The notes under the pieces are model-generated. The model ran no database searches, was not told the DNA's origin, and worked only from the letters and a program-made list of their open reading frames with translations. Below, one piece after another: positions 34,628 through 43,248 of a stretch of 64,000 bases of DNA (its first letter is position 1; each line of letters begins with the position of its first letter). The position numbers and the translations under genes were made by a program. This DNA is from Cellulomonas avistercoris (lineage in GTDB: Bacteria > Actinomycetota > Actinomycetes > Actinomycetales > Cellulomonadaceae), in NCBI RefSeq assembly GCF_014836445.1, contig NZ_JACSQV010000004.1, forward strand, positions 124,001 to 188,000. Reading direction: 5' to 3'.

Positions 34628-36135
34628 TGACCCTGCCCCGCCTGTCCGCCGCCACCTGGGCGGACCGCGTCGCCCGCGGCCTGCCCGACGAGGTCCGGGG
34701 GCCCGCCGTCGACCCCGCCGCGATGACGATCGGCCAGGTGCACCTCGGCATCGGCGCCTTCCACCGCGCCCACCAGGCCGTGTGCGCCGAGGACGCGGCC
34801 GCCGCGACCGGCGAGACCGGGTGGGGGCTGCTCGGCGTCACGCAGCGCAGCGCGCGCGTCGCCGACCAGCTGGGCCCGCAGGACGGCCTGTACGGCGTGC
34901 TGACGACCGGTGCGGACGCCACGTCGCTGCGGGTGGTCGGCGCCGTGCGCGGCGTCGCCTTCCCGGGCCGTGACACACCCCTCGTGCTGGACACCGTCGC
35001 GGCGCCGACGACGCACGTCGTGACCCTGACGGTCACCGAGAAGGGCTACCGGCGCGCGGCCGACGGCCGGCTCGACACCGCGGCGCACGACGTGGCCGCC
35101 GACCTGGCCTCCGCGGCGGTCGAGCTCCGTCGCGACGACGAGGCGGCGACGCTGACCCCCATCGGGTTGCTCGTGCGCGGGCTCGTCCGGCGGCACCGCA
35201 CGTCGCGCGCGCCCCTGACCGTCGTGAGCTGCGACAACCTCGCCGACAACGGTGCCGTGCTCGCGGGCCTGGTCACCGAGGCCCTGTCCGCCGTGCCCGG
35301 GTCGGACGACGTCGCCGGGTGGGTCGCCTCCTCGGTGCGGTTCCCCTCCAGCATGGTCGACCGGATCGTGCCCGCGACGAGCGCTGCCCACCGCGCCGAG
35401 GCCGAGGCGCTGCTGGGGCTGCACGACGAGGGCCTCGTCGCGGGCGAGCCGTACTTCCAGTGGGTCGTCGAGGACACCTTCGCCGGCCCGCGGCCCGCCT
35501 GGGAGCGCGCCGGTGCGACGTTCACCCACGACGTCGCGCCCTTCGAGCGGGCCAAGCTGCGCATCCTCAACGCGGCGCACTCGACGCTGGCGTACCACGG
35601 GGCGCTGCGCGGGTACGCGACCATCGCCGAGGCCGTCGCGGACCCGGACCTGGAGGCGCTCGTCCGTGCGCTCGTCGACGAGGACGTGCTGCCGACGCTG
35701 GTCGCACCCGACGGCCTGGACCTGGCGGCCTACCGCGACGAGGTGCTGCACCGCTTCGCCAACCCCCGCACCGGGCACACGACCCTGCAGGTCGCGATGG
35801 ACGGGTCCCAGAAGCTGCCCGTGCGGCTGCTGGGGACCGTCGCCGACCGGCTCGCGGCCGGTGCCGTGCCGCACGCGGCGGCGCGCGCGGTGGCGGGCTG
35901 GGTGGCCTACCTGCGCGCGACGGCGACCGGCGAGCTGGTCGTGGCCGGCCGCCGCGTGACGCTCGACGACCCGCTGGCCGCCCTCCTGGCCGACGCGGTG
36001 ACCGGCCCCGACCCCGCCGACCGGGTCCTCGCGCTGCGCGAGGTCTTCCCCGAGCAGGTCGCGGCGTCGACCACGTTCCGCGACGCGGTGCGCGCGGAGC
36101 TGCGCGACCTGACCCCGGCAGCGGCCGTGCGCTGA
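34627..36135 (+). CDS. uxuB: Fructuronate/tagaturonate reductase-type mannitol dehydrogenase family protein
   Basis: A 502-residue long-chain polyol dehydrogenase (PSLDR) using NAD(H). Signatures: VHLGIGAFHRAHQAVCAED near the start, VTLTVTEKGYRR, TVVSCDNLADNG, and the catalytic lysine region VSSVRFPSSMVDRIVP-like (here ASSVRFPSSMVDRIVPAT), then FERAKLRILNAAHSTLAY. UxuB converts D-fructuronate to D-mannonate; UxaB does the equivalent for tagaturonate. Neighbouring uxaC makes fructuronate reductase the more likely role, but mannitol dehydrogenase cannot be excluded. It is coupled to the upstream LacI gene. Confidence 0.9.
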   Translation: MTLPRLSAATWADRVARGLPDEVRGPAVDPAAMTIGQVHLGIGAFHRAHQAVCAEDAAAATGETGWGLLGVTQRSARVADQLGPQDGLYGVLTTGADATSLRVVGAVRGVAFPGRDTPLVLDTVAAPTTHVVTLTVTEKGYRRAADGRLDTAAHDVAADLASAAVELRRDDEAATLTPIGLLVRGLVRRHRTSRAPLTVVSCDNLADNGAVLAGLVTEALSAVPGSDDVAGWVASSVRFPSSMVDRIVPATSAAHRAEAEALLGLHDEGLVAGEPYFQWVVEDTFAGPRPAWERAGATFTHDVAPFERAKLRILNAAHSTLAYHGALRGYATIAEAVADPDLEALVRALVDEDVLPTLVAPDGLDLAAYRDEVLHRFANPRTGHTTLQVAMDGSQKLPVRLLGTVADRLAAGAVPHAAARAVAGWVAYLRATATGELVVAGRRVTLDDPLAALLADAVTGPDPADRVLALREVFPEQVAASTTFRDAVRAELRDLTPAAAVR

Positions 36136-36247
36136 CGAGCCGCGGCGGCTCCGCGCGTCCGCGACACAGCCCGCATCCAGGAACCTCGCTGAAAAGGGGC
36201 CGAAAACGGGGCACACCGGACCCCCGGTTGCTGGTTCACTACTCGCC

Positions 36248-36793
36248 GTGACCACGCGAACCCTCCGCTTCCTGACCGCCCCCGTCCTCGCCGTCGCGCT
36301 CGCGGCCGCCCTGACGGGCTGCGGCGTCCTCGACTCCGTCCTCGGTGACGACCCCGCACCCGCGCAGCGTGACGAGCCGGGCGGCGAGATCACCGCGTCG
36401 GCCGAGGCCGACGTCTTCTCGCTGCAGCTCGGCGACTGCTTCGACTACGCCGCCGTCGCCGAGGCGACCGAGGTCTCCTCGGTGTCGACCCTGCCCTGCG
36501 GCGACCCGCACGACGCGGAGATCTACGCCGAGACCACCCTCACCGAGGAGCAGTTCCAGGCCGACCTGGCCCTGACGAACGCCGGGGACACCGAGACCCC
36601 GACGGTCGCCGACCAGTTCTGCTACGACGCCTTCGCGGGCTTCGTCGGCAAGGCCTACGAGGAGTCCGCGCTCGACTACACCCTCTTCTCGCCGTCCGAG
36701 GCGGGCTGGGAGCAGGGCGACGACGTCGTCCAGTGCATCGTCCTGCACCCGGACGGCGGGTTCACGGGGTCGATGCGCGACTCCACGCTCTGA
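36248..36793 (+). CDS. Septum-formation-domain lipoprotein, copy 1
   Basis: A 181-residue lipoprotein: signal with lipobox ALTGCG, then an acidic mature domain. The motifs LGDCFDYAA, VSTLPCGDPHDAEIYAE and DQFCYDAFAGFVG match the actinobacterial septum-formation domain (PF13845-like), with paired cysteines likely forming disulfides outside the membrane. The product is about 85% identical, without gaps, to the next gene. The start is GTG 36248, in the sequence CGCCGTGACCACGCG shared with the second copy. The precise role is unknown. Confidence 0.8.
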   Translation: MTTRTLRFLTAPVLAVALAAALTGCGVLDSVLGDDPAPAQRDEPGGEITASAEADVFSLQLGDCFDYAAVAEATEVSSVSTLPCGDPHDAEIYAETTLTEEQFQADLALTNAGDTETPTVADQFCYDAFAGFVGKAYEESALDYTLFSPSEAGWEQGDDVVQCIVLHPDGGFTGSMRDSTL

Positions 36794-36821
36794 CCTCGGC
36801 GGCCGCCGCCGCCGACCACCC

Positions 36822-36883
36822 GCGTCACCCTGCCCGACGGCGTCGCGCGTCCGCGCGCCGGTCACCTCCGGGCAGGGTGACGC
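36822..36883 (+). terminator. Hairpin between the two lipoprotein genes
   Basis: A perfect 15-bp stem, GCGTCACCCTGCCCG (36822-36836) with CGGGCAGGGTGACGC (36869-36883), has a 32-base loop. It lies just after copy 1 and before copy 2, so each copy probably has its own transcript end. No U-tract is visible. Confidence 0.65.
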
Positions 36884-36970
36884 ACCGCACAGCCGGTTCC
36901 CAGGTCTTCATCCCGTCCCGCACCCCCGATCGGTCGGGGACGCGTGCGCGGCGCTGGTTCACTACTCGCC

Positions 36971-37516
36971 GTGAACACGCGATCCTCCCGCTTCCTGACC
37001 GCCCCCGTCCTGGCCGTCACCCTCGCCGCCGCCCTCACGGGCTGCGGCGCGCTCGACTCCGTCCTGGGCGACGGCGCCGCGCCCGCGCAGCGCGACGAGC
37101 CGGGCGGCGAGATCACCGCGTCGGCCGAGGCCGACGTCTTCTCGCTGCAGCTCGGCGACTGCTTCGACTACGCCGCCCTGTCCGAGGCGACGTCGATCTC
37201 GTCGGTGTCGACCATCCCGTGCGGCGACCCGCACGACGCGGAGATCTACGCCGAGACCACCCTCACCGAGGAGCAGTTCCGGTCCGACCTGGCCCTGACG
37301 GAGGCCGGCGACACCACGAGCCCGACCGTCGCCGAGCAGTTCTGCTACGACGCCTTCGCGGGCTTCGTCGGCACGTCCTACGAGGAGTCGCTGCTCGACT
37401 ACACGCTCTTCTCCCCCTCCGAGGAGGGCTGGGAGCAGGGTGACGACGTCGTCCAGTGCATCCTCCTGCACCCCGACGCCGACTTCACGGGGTCGATGCG
37501 CGACTCCGTCCTCTGA
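36971..37516 (+). CDS. Septum-formation-domain lipoprotein, copy 2
   Basis: Tandem paralogue of the previous gene, also 181 residues and colinear, with about 27 differences by eye. Lipobox ALTGCG and motifs LGDCFDYAA, PCGDPHDAEIYAE and EQFCYDAFAGFVG are kept, and the changes cluster in surface-like positions. The start GTG 36971 lies in the same CTGGTTCACTACTCGCC context as copy 1, so the duplication included the promoter or leader. The 3' end overlaps the convergent ABC ATPase gene by 32 bases. Confidence 0.8.
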   Translation: MNTRSSRFLTAPVLAVTLAAALTGCGALDSVLGDGAAPAQRDEPGGEITASAEADVFSLQLGDCFDYAALSEATSISSVSTIPCGDPHDAEIYAETTLTEEQFRSDLALTEAGDTTSPTVAEQFCYDAFAGFVGTSYEESLLDYTLFSPSEEGWEQGDDVVQCILLHPDADFTGSMRDSVL

Positions 37517-38324
37517 CGCCGGACGTCCCCCGGCCGCTTTCCGGCGCGCCGGGGGTGTCCTGGCCGTCGAGCACACCCAGACCCGCCAGCACCTCGTGCT
37601 CGACGCGCCGGGCCCCGGCGCCGAGGGCCGCCGGGTGCCGCGGGTGCGGGTCGTCCACGACGTGACGGACGGCGACGTGCGCGGGCCGGTCCGACAGCCG
37701 CACGACCTCGTCCGCGAGCGTCACGGCCTCGCGCACGTCGTGCGTCACCATGACGACGGTCCAGCGGTGCGCTGCCCACGTCGCGGCGAGCCACCGCTGC
37801 AGGTGCAGCCGGGTGAGGGCGTCGAGCGCACCGAACGGCTCGTCCAGCAGCAGGAGATCACGGCCCTGCACGACCGTGCGGGCCAGCGCGGCCCGCTGAC
37901 GCAGCCCTCCGGACAGCTCCGAGGGGCGCGCGTCGGCGTGGTCGGCGAGGCCGAACCCGCTCAACAGGTCCCGCACGCGCGCCCGGGCCTCGCGGCGGCG
38001 CAGCCCCTGCACCTGGAGCCCGAGGGCGACGTTGTCGACGACCGTGCGCCACTCCAGCAGCAGGTCGTCCTGGGCCATCCACGCGGCGTGGCCCGTCGTG
38101 CCCGTGACGTCGCGCCCGTCGAGCAGCACCCGCCCGCGGTCGGGGCGCCGCAGCCCCGCGACGACGCCCAGCAGCGTGCTCTTGCCACACCCGGACGGGC
38201 CGACGACGCACGTGAAGGAGCCGCGCGGGACGTGCAGGTCGACGCCCGCCAGGACGGGCCGCGGCCCGCCGGGCGCGGGCAGCGCGAGGTGCACGTCGCG
38301 GACCTGCAGCAGCGCGTCACGCAC
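37485..38324 (-). CDS. thiZ: ABC transporter ATPase, thiamine-precursor type
   Basis: A 279-residue ATPase of the SsuB/TauB/ThiZ class. Walker A is VVGPSGCGKSTLL, the Q-loop lies in AAWMAQDDLLLEWRTV, the signature is LSGGLRQRAALAR, Walker B is LLLLDEPFGALDAL, and the H-loop is VMVTHDVREAV. The GTG start overlaps the permease stop by eight bases. It is the last gene of the transporter operon downstream of a TPP riboswitch, so it powers uptake of a thiamine precursor. Its C-terminal tail is arginine-rich and overlaps the lipoprotein gene on the other strand. Confidence 0.9.
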   Translation of the reverse strand: MRDALLQVRDVHLALPAPGGPRPVLAGVDLHVPRGSFTCVVGPSGCGKSTLLGVVAGLRRPDRGRVLLDGRDVTGTTGHAAWMAQDDLLLEWRTVVDNVALGLQVQGLRRREARARVRDLLSGFGLADHADARPSELSGGLRQRAALARTVVQGRDLLLLDEPFGALDALTRLHLQRWLAATWAAHRWTVVMVTHDVREAVTLADEVVRLSDRPAHVAVRHVVDDPHPRHPAALGAGARRVEHEVLAGLGVLDGQDTPGAPESGRGTSGVRGRSRASTP

Positions 38325-39087
38325 GACGCACCCGCCGCGGCCGCGCCCACGGCACGACGAGGCGCTCGACGCCGCACGTCAGCGCGTACAGCGCGAGCGT
38401 GAGCGCGGCGCACACCCCGACCGCGGCGAGCACGAGGTCCGTCCGGAACGCCGCGCGCTGCATCGTCATGTACGTCCCCAGGCCCTGCACGGCGCCCGCG
38501 TACTCCGCGACGACGGCGCCGACCACCGCGTACGTCACGGCGATGCGCAGGGCCGTGAAGAAGCGCGGCATCGCGGCGGGCAGGCGCACGTGCACGAACT
38601 CCTGCCGGCGGCTCGCACCCATCGTCGCCAGCAGCGCCGAGGCGCCGGGGCCCGCCGCGGCGAACCCCTCGACGAGGCCCAGCGCGACGGGGAAGAAGGT
38701 CACGAGCGTCACGACGAGGACCTTGGGGGCCAAGCCGAACCCGAACCACAGCACGAGCAGCGGCGCGACGACGAGCACGGGGACGGTCTGCGACGCGACG
38801 AGCAGCGGCACGACCCCCGCGCGCAGGCGCGGGAGCCGGTCGAGCGTCACGGCGAGCGCTCCCGCGACCGCCACCGAGACCGCGAACCCCACGAGCGTCA
38901 CCGTGAGCGTCGCGCCCGCGTGCCCCGCCAGGGCCTCGCGGTGGGTCCACGCCTGCTGCGCGACCCGCGCCGGCGACGGCAGCAGCCGGGGTGCCACGCC
39001 GCCCGTCGCGACGACGACCTGCCACGCGGCCAGCAGCGCGAGGACGCCCAGGCCCACCGGGACCAGCCGCCCGGGCGTGCCTGTCAC
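38317..39087 (-). CDS. thiX: ABC transporter permease, thiamine-precursor type
   Basis: A 256-residue membrane permease of the SsuC/ThiX family with about six predicted helices. The EAA-like loop GASALLATMGASRRQEFVHVRLP contacts the ATPase. The GTG start overlaps the stop of the substrate-binding gene (GTGA). It is part of the riboswitch-controlled thiYXZ operon. Confidence 0.9.
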   Translation of the reverse strand: MTGTPGRLVPVGLGVLALLAAWQVVVATGGVAPRLLPSPARVAQQAWTHREALAGHAGATLTVTLVGFAVSVAVAGALAVTLDRLPRLRAGVVPLLVASQTVPVLVVAPLLVLWFGFGLAPKVLVVTLVTFFPVALGLVEGFAAAGPGASALLATMGASRRQEFVHVRLPAAMPRFFTALRIAVTYAVVGAVVAEYAGAVQGLGTYMTMQRAAFRTDLVLAAVGVCAALTLALYALTCGVERLVVPWARPRRVRRA

Positions 39088-40133
39088 GACGCACCGCCGA
39101 GGTCCACGTGGTACGTCGCCCAGTCCGGGCGGCGCGTCAGCGGCTCACCGTCCGGGCCGCTGAGCAGCCCCTGGTCGAACAGGAAGTCGCCGTACCCGGC
39201 GAGCTGCGCGGTGTCGATGCCGCCGACCGTGCCGTCGTCGGCCCGCATGTAGTCGCGCGCGAGCAGGCGCTGGCTCACCACGACCATGCCCGGATCGGTG
39301 AACGCGTCGGGGTGCGCGGCGACGAGGATCTCCGCGGCCTCGTCGGGGTGGTCCGCCGCGTAGGCGTAGCCCCGGCGCAGCGCGTCGACGAACGCGGCCG
39401 CGGCCTGCGGCTCCTCGGCCACCCAGGACCGCCGGGCGTCGACCAGCACGGCGTACGCGTCGGGGAACCCGTAGTCGGTGTACCGGAAGTACCGCAGCGG
39501 CGTGCCGAGCCGCTGCGCCTCGAGCCCCTCCCACGCGACGAACGGGATCGCGACGTCGGCCTCACCCGCATACAGCGCGGCGTACGCGCTGGTCCCCAGC
39601 GTGACCGACGTGAGGTCGCCGCGGCCGCCGTCGGCGCGGATCACCGCCTGCAGCAGCGGCACCTCCGCCGGGCCGCCGAACCCGGCGTAGACGCGCCCGT
39701 CGAGGTCGCGCGGTCGGGTGATCGTCGCGTCGTCGGCGCGCACGCCGATCGCCGACGCCCAGTGCTGCAGCGGCGCGAGCACCGCGACCACGTCGGCACC
39801 GGCCGCCTGCGCGAGGACCGAGTCGCCGTGGAAGCTGATGCCCGCCTCGGCGGCGCCGGCGTCGATCAGCGCGTCGGGCTGGACGTCGGTGTACGGCAGC
39901 ACCTGGACGTCGAGGCCCGCGTCGTCGAACCAGCCCTTCGCGAGGGCCACCTCGAGGCCCGTGTGGTTGGTGTTGGGGGTCCAGTCGAGCGCGAACCGCA
40001 CGACCGTGCGGTCGGCCGCGGCGGCCGTGCCGGGGCCGTCGGTGCAGGCGGCCGACGCGAGTGCGACGGCGAGGAGGGTGGCGAGGAGGGCGGCGAGGCG
40101 GGCGACGGTCGGAGCGGGACGGGAACGGGGCAC
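39084..40133 (-). CDS. thiY: ABC transporter substrate-binding protein, ThiY/NMT1-like
   Basis: A 349-residue lipoprotein (signal with lipobox LASAACTDG). The start of the mature domain, VRFALDWTPNTNHTGLEVALAKGWF, is diagnostic of the NMT1/THI5-like proteins that bind hydroxymethylpyrimidine or formylaminopyrimidine. It heads the operon and carries a TPP riboswitch about 200 bases upstream. GTG 40133 was chosen because a GGAG ribosome site lies just upstream and the signal peptide starts properly there. The substrate is most likely a thiamine pyrimidine precursor. Confidence 0.9.
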   Translation of the reverse strand: MPRSRPAPTVARLAALLATLLAVALASAACTDGPGTAAAADRTVVRFALDWTPNTNHTGLEVALAKGWFDDAGLDVQVLPYTDVQPDALIDAGAAEAGISFHGDSVLAQAAGADVVAVLAPLQHWASAIGVRADDATITRPRDLDGRVYAGFGGPAEVPLLQAVIRADGGRGDLTSVTLGTSAYAALYAGEADVAIPFVAWEGLEAQRLGTPLRYFRYTDYGFPDAYAVLVDARRSWVAEEPQAAAAFVDALRRGYAYAADHPDEAAEILVAAHPDAFTDPGMVVVSQRLLARDYMRADDGTVGGIDTAQLAGYGDFLFDQGLLSGPDGEPLTRRPDWATYHVDLGGAS

Positions 40134-40330
40134 GGGGGTCTCCGGGAGGGCCGAGGTGGGGTGTGCGGGCACGGCGCAGCGACGCACGGCGCTGCGACGC
40201 CCACGGGTGTGGGGACGTGCGGGTGCCGGTGCGACCGGGTGCGGGGCAGGGACGCGGCGGCGTCAGGTGGCGGCGGGCCCCCGGCGTCGGTGCGGGTGGG
40301 CGTGCAGCGGCGGACGCATGGGAGACATGC

Positions 40331-40415
40331 GCGACATCCCTTCGCTAGTGCGACCTAGATCAGGTTCGACGGGTGTGATCTCAGCCGCTGGTGCGGCACC
40401 CCGTGTCACGACGCG
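40331..40415 (-). promoter_or_regulatory. TPP (thiamine pyrophosphate) riboswitch
   Basis: On the minus strand the conserved TPP elements appear in order: ACGGGGTGCC, GGCTGAGATCACACCC, CGAACCTGATCTAGGT and a variant CACTAGCGAAGGGATG. This is the complete THI box. TPP binding would shut off the downstream thiYXZ transporter. The about 200-base leader to the thiY start (40134-40330) holds the expression platform; I could not pick out a clear anti-terminator by eye. Confidence 0.93.
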
Positions 40416-40517
40416 TCGACCCTAGCCACGCCCGTCGCGCACGTCGCGGGCCCGTCCGCACTGTGGTCCGCCGGCCGCCACGCCGCCACGGGCCGGCGGG
40501 CTCCGGACGCACGACGA

Positions 40518-40543
40518 CCCCCGACCGGGTGCCCGGTCGGGGG
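40518..40543. terminator. Hairpin after the amidase gene
   Basis: CCCCCGACCGGG (40518-40529) pairs with CCCGGTCGGGGG (40532-40543) around a tiny loop, followed by more G residues. It lies between the end of the amidase gene and the upstream side of the TPP riboswitch. It probably terminates the amidase transcript on the minus strand. Confidence 0.65.
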
Positions 40544-40586
40544 GGGGTCGTGCCCGTGGTGCCGCGGGCGTCCCGCGGCGGCGTGC

Positions 40587-42476
40587 TCAGCCGAGCGGGC
40601 CGTACAGCGCGGGCGACGTGCGCGCCCGCGTGGTCTGCTCGAAGTCGTACGCGAGACCCAGGAGCGTGGCCTCGTCGAACGCGCGGCCGACGAGCTCGAG
40701 GTTGACCCCCGCGCCCGTGATCGTGGCGTCGGCCTCGGTCGCCTGCCCCATCGGCACCGTCACGGCGGGCAGGCCCGAGTTGGGGCTCAGCCGCATGTTG
40801 GTGCTGTGGGTGCCGTACGGCGTGCCGCTCGGGTACGCCATGGCGTCGAGGTCGAGGTCGTCGAGCAGCTGGGTGACGAACGCGCGCCCGTTGGCGAGCG
40901 CCCGGGTGTGCGAGCCCTGCGGACCCGCCCACGCCTCGTACCGCTCGTCCGTGACGGCGGCCCGCTGCAGATACGTGCTCCGGCGGGACGTCACGTAGTG
41001 GCCGCCCGCGAGGATGTCCTCGATCGTGCGGGCCTGCACCGCGGGCGACAGGTGCCGCTCGACGTACTCGGCGAGGTCCCGACGGAACTCGTCGGTGCTG
41101 CCGCTCGGCTCGGCGAGCACCGCGTTGAGCTCCGCGGACGACGGCACCTCGACGAGCGTGGCGCCGCGCGCCTCGAGCGCCGCACGGGCCTGCGCCCACA
41201 GCCGCACCGTCGTGCGGTTGGTGCCGATCATCGACGGCAGGTACCCGATGCGGGCCCCGTCGAGCGCGTCGGCGTCCAGCGCCGTGGTGTACGACTCCGG
41301 GACGAGCCCCGCCTGCGAGGCCGTCACCGGGTCCGCGTCGTCGACGCCCACGACGGCGTCGAGCGCGACCGCCGCGTCGAGCACCGAGCGCGTCATCGGC
41401 CCGCCGGTGTCCTGGCTGAGCGCGAGCGGGATGATCCCGTCGCGGCTCGCGAGGCCGACCGTCGGCCGCACGCCCACGAGCTGGTTGTACGACGACGGCA
41501 CGCGGATCGACCCACCGGTGTCCGTGCCGAAACCGATGCCGGCGAGGTTCGCCGCGATCGCGGCCCCGGTGCCGCCGCTCGAGCCGCCCGCGCTGCGCGA
41601 CGTGGCGTACGGGCTGGCGATGCGCACGGTGCCACCCACCGGCAGCCCGGCGGAGTACTCGGAGACGAACCCGTACGCGAACTCGTCGAGACCCGCCTTG
41701 GCCAGGACCACCGCGCCGGCCTCGCGCAGGCCCGCGACCATCGTCGCGTCCGTCGTCGTCCGGTTGTCCTGCCAGCAGCCGCAGCCGCCGGTGGTGGGCA
41801 TGTCGAGCGTGTCGTAGTTGTCCTTCACGGCCACCGGCACGCCGAGCAGGGGACTGGTCATGCCGTGCGCGGCCCGCTCGGCGTCCGCGGCGGCGGCCGC
41901 GGCGAGCGCGACGTCGCTGACGGCGATGATCGAGCTCAGCGGGCGCCCCCCCGCCGCGGGGTCGACGAGCGTGTCGTCGTACGCCGTGATCCGGTCGAGG
42001 TAGGCCTGCGTGATCTCCACGGACGTCGTGACGCCCGCGTTCATCGCGGCCTGCATGTCCAGGACGCTCGCCTCGACGAGCTCGAACGGGCCGTCGTCGT
42101 ACACCATGCGCTGGGAGACCTGGACGAGGTCGGTGAGCGTGAGCGTGCCGTCGCCGTCCACGTCGGCGACCGCGACCTGCGCCCAGCCGGCCGAGCCGGC
42201 GGTCGCACCGAGGTGCGCGGCGACGACGTCGAGGTCGGCCGTGGTGACCTGACGGTCGCCGGTGAGGTCGAGCTCGGTGAGGTACGGGACGAGGAAGGCA
42301 CCGCCGGCGGCGGGTGACGGGGCGGTCGGGGCGGCGGTCGCGGGTGCCGCGACGACACCCGCCAGGGCGAGGGCGCCCGTCACCGTGACGGCGGTGACGC
42401 TGCGGCGCAGCTGCGGTCGGTCCACGGGTCGGCTCCTGCGGTTCGGGTCGGTCGGGGCGGTGCCGCGGCGGCTCAT
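40587..42476 (-). CDS. Secreted amidase with N-terminal dockerin domain
   Basis: A 629-residue exported protein. Signal peptide to about residue 49 (ALALAGVVAAPATAA). Residues 67-125 form a type I dockerin: two calcium-binding loops LDLTGDRQVTTADLDVVAAHLG and VADVDGDGTLTLTDLVQV. The rest is an amidase-signature enzyme: catalytic lysine in GVPVAVKDNYDT, GGSSGGTGAAIA with the cis-serine, and the nucleophile in TDTGGSIRVPSSYN. The dockerin sits before the catalytic domain, the reverse of most cellulosomal proteins. ATG 42476 overlaps the stop of the cohesin gene (ATGA). The substrate is unknown; peptide, amide or cell-wall compounds are possible. Confidence 0.9.
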   Translation of the reverse strand: MSRRGTAPTDPNRRSRPVDRPQLRRSVTAVTVTGALALAGVVAAPATAAPTAPSPAAGGAFLVPYLTELDLTGDRQVTTADLDVVAAHLGATAGSAGWAQVAVADVDGDGTLTLTDLVQVSQRMVYDDGPFELVEASVLDMQAAMNAGVTTSVEITQAYLDRITAYDDTLVDPAAGGRPLSSIIAVSDVALAAAAAADAERAAHGMTSPLLGVPVAVKDNYDTLDMPTTGGCGCWQDNRTTTDATMVAGLREAGAVVLAKAGLDEFAYGFVSEYSAGLPVGGTVRIASPYATSRSAGGSSGGTGAAIAANLAGIGFGTDTGGSIRVPSSYNQLVGVRPTVGLASRDGIIPLALSQDTGGPMTRSVLDAAVALDAVVGVDDADPVTASQAGLVPESYTTALDADALDGARIGYLPSMIGTNRTTVRLWAQARAALEARGATLVEVPSSAELNAVLAEPSGSTDEFRRDLAEYVERHLSPAVQARTIEDILAGGHYVTSRRSTYLQRAAVTDERYEAWAGPQGSHTRALANGRAFVTQLLDDLDLDAMAYPSGTPYGTHSTNMRLSPNSGLPAVTVPMGQATEADATITGAGVNLELVGRAFDEATLLGLAYDFEQTTRARTSPALYGPLG

Positions 42477-43225
42477 CGGGCGGCCGCCGTCCGGCGGCGC
42501 ACGAGGAACGCACCGAGCGCGACCGCACCGAGCGCGACTGCCAGCAGCCCGCCGACCTGGGCACCGGTCGCGCTCAGGGCACCGGTCCGCGGGGCGGACG
42601 CCGCGGCGGCCGGCGTCGCGGACGGCGACGGCACGGGAGCGGTGGCCTCGGGCGTGGCCGCGGGCGGCGTCGGGGTCGTCGTGGGGTCGGGCGTCGTCGT
42701 GGGCGTCGGCGCGGGCGTCGGTGCGGCATCGACCACGACGGCGACGGACGTCACGTCCGCGGTGGCGACCGTGGCCCCGTCGGAGCCGACGAGCGTCAGG
42801 CCCGACAGCGTGACCGTCGCGGTGCCGCCGGCGAGCGTGCGCAGGCGCACCGTCGTGGCGACCGTGCCCGCCAGGCCCGGGGACGCGCCGAGGCGGCTGT
42901 GCCGCACCGTCACCGAGCCGGTGCCGCTCGCGACGTCGTCGAAGCCGCCGTCGGGCGCGTCGGTCACGGAGTCGAACGCGAGGAGCGCGGGGTCGAAGGT
43001 GAGCGTCGCCTCGTACGCGTACAGGTCCGCGACGTCGAGCAGGTCCAGCCGGACGTCGACCGTCGCCCCGGCCGTCAGGGACCCCGCGGGGACGCTCAGC
43101 GTGGCCTCGTCGACGGTGGGTGCGGCGGCGGCGGGGACGGCCGTCAGGAGCGTGAGACCGAGGACGGCGAGGGCGGCGTGCAGGGCACGTCGCCTCGGCC
43201 TCGACCCGGGGGTGCGGTCGCGCAT
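42473..43225 (-). CDS. Cell-surface cohesin-domain protein
   Basis: A 250-residue exported protein. Signal peptide 1-35, cohesin-like jelly roll 36-167 (SVPAGSLTAGATVDVRLDL, LYAYEATLTFDPALLAFDSV, GLAGTVATTVRLRTL), a proline/threonine linker 168-210, a sortase-like LSATG at 217-221, a transmembrane helix about 224-242, and an RRR tail. It therefore would be attached to the cell wall with the cohesin outside. The next gene, translationally coupled, encodes a dockerin enzyme, the natural partner. A strong hairpin-rich leader precedes the ribosome site (GGAAGGA). Confidence 0.88.
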   Translation of the reverse strand: MRDRTPGSRPRRRALHAALAVLGLTLLTAVPAAAAPTVDEATLSVPAGSLTAGATVDVRLDLLDVADLYAYEATLTFDPALLAFDSVTDAPDGGFDDVASGTGSVTVRHSRLGASPGLAGTVATTVRLRTLAGGTATVTLSGLTLVGSDGATVATADVTSVAVVVDAAPTPAPTPTTTPDPTTTPTPPAATPEATAPVPSPSATPAAAASAPRTGALSATGAQVGGLLAVALGAVALGAFLVRRRTAAAR

Positions 43226-43248
43226 GGGGCGGTGTTCCTTCCGAGCAG

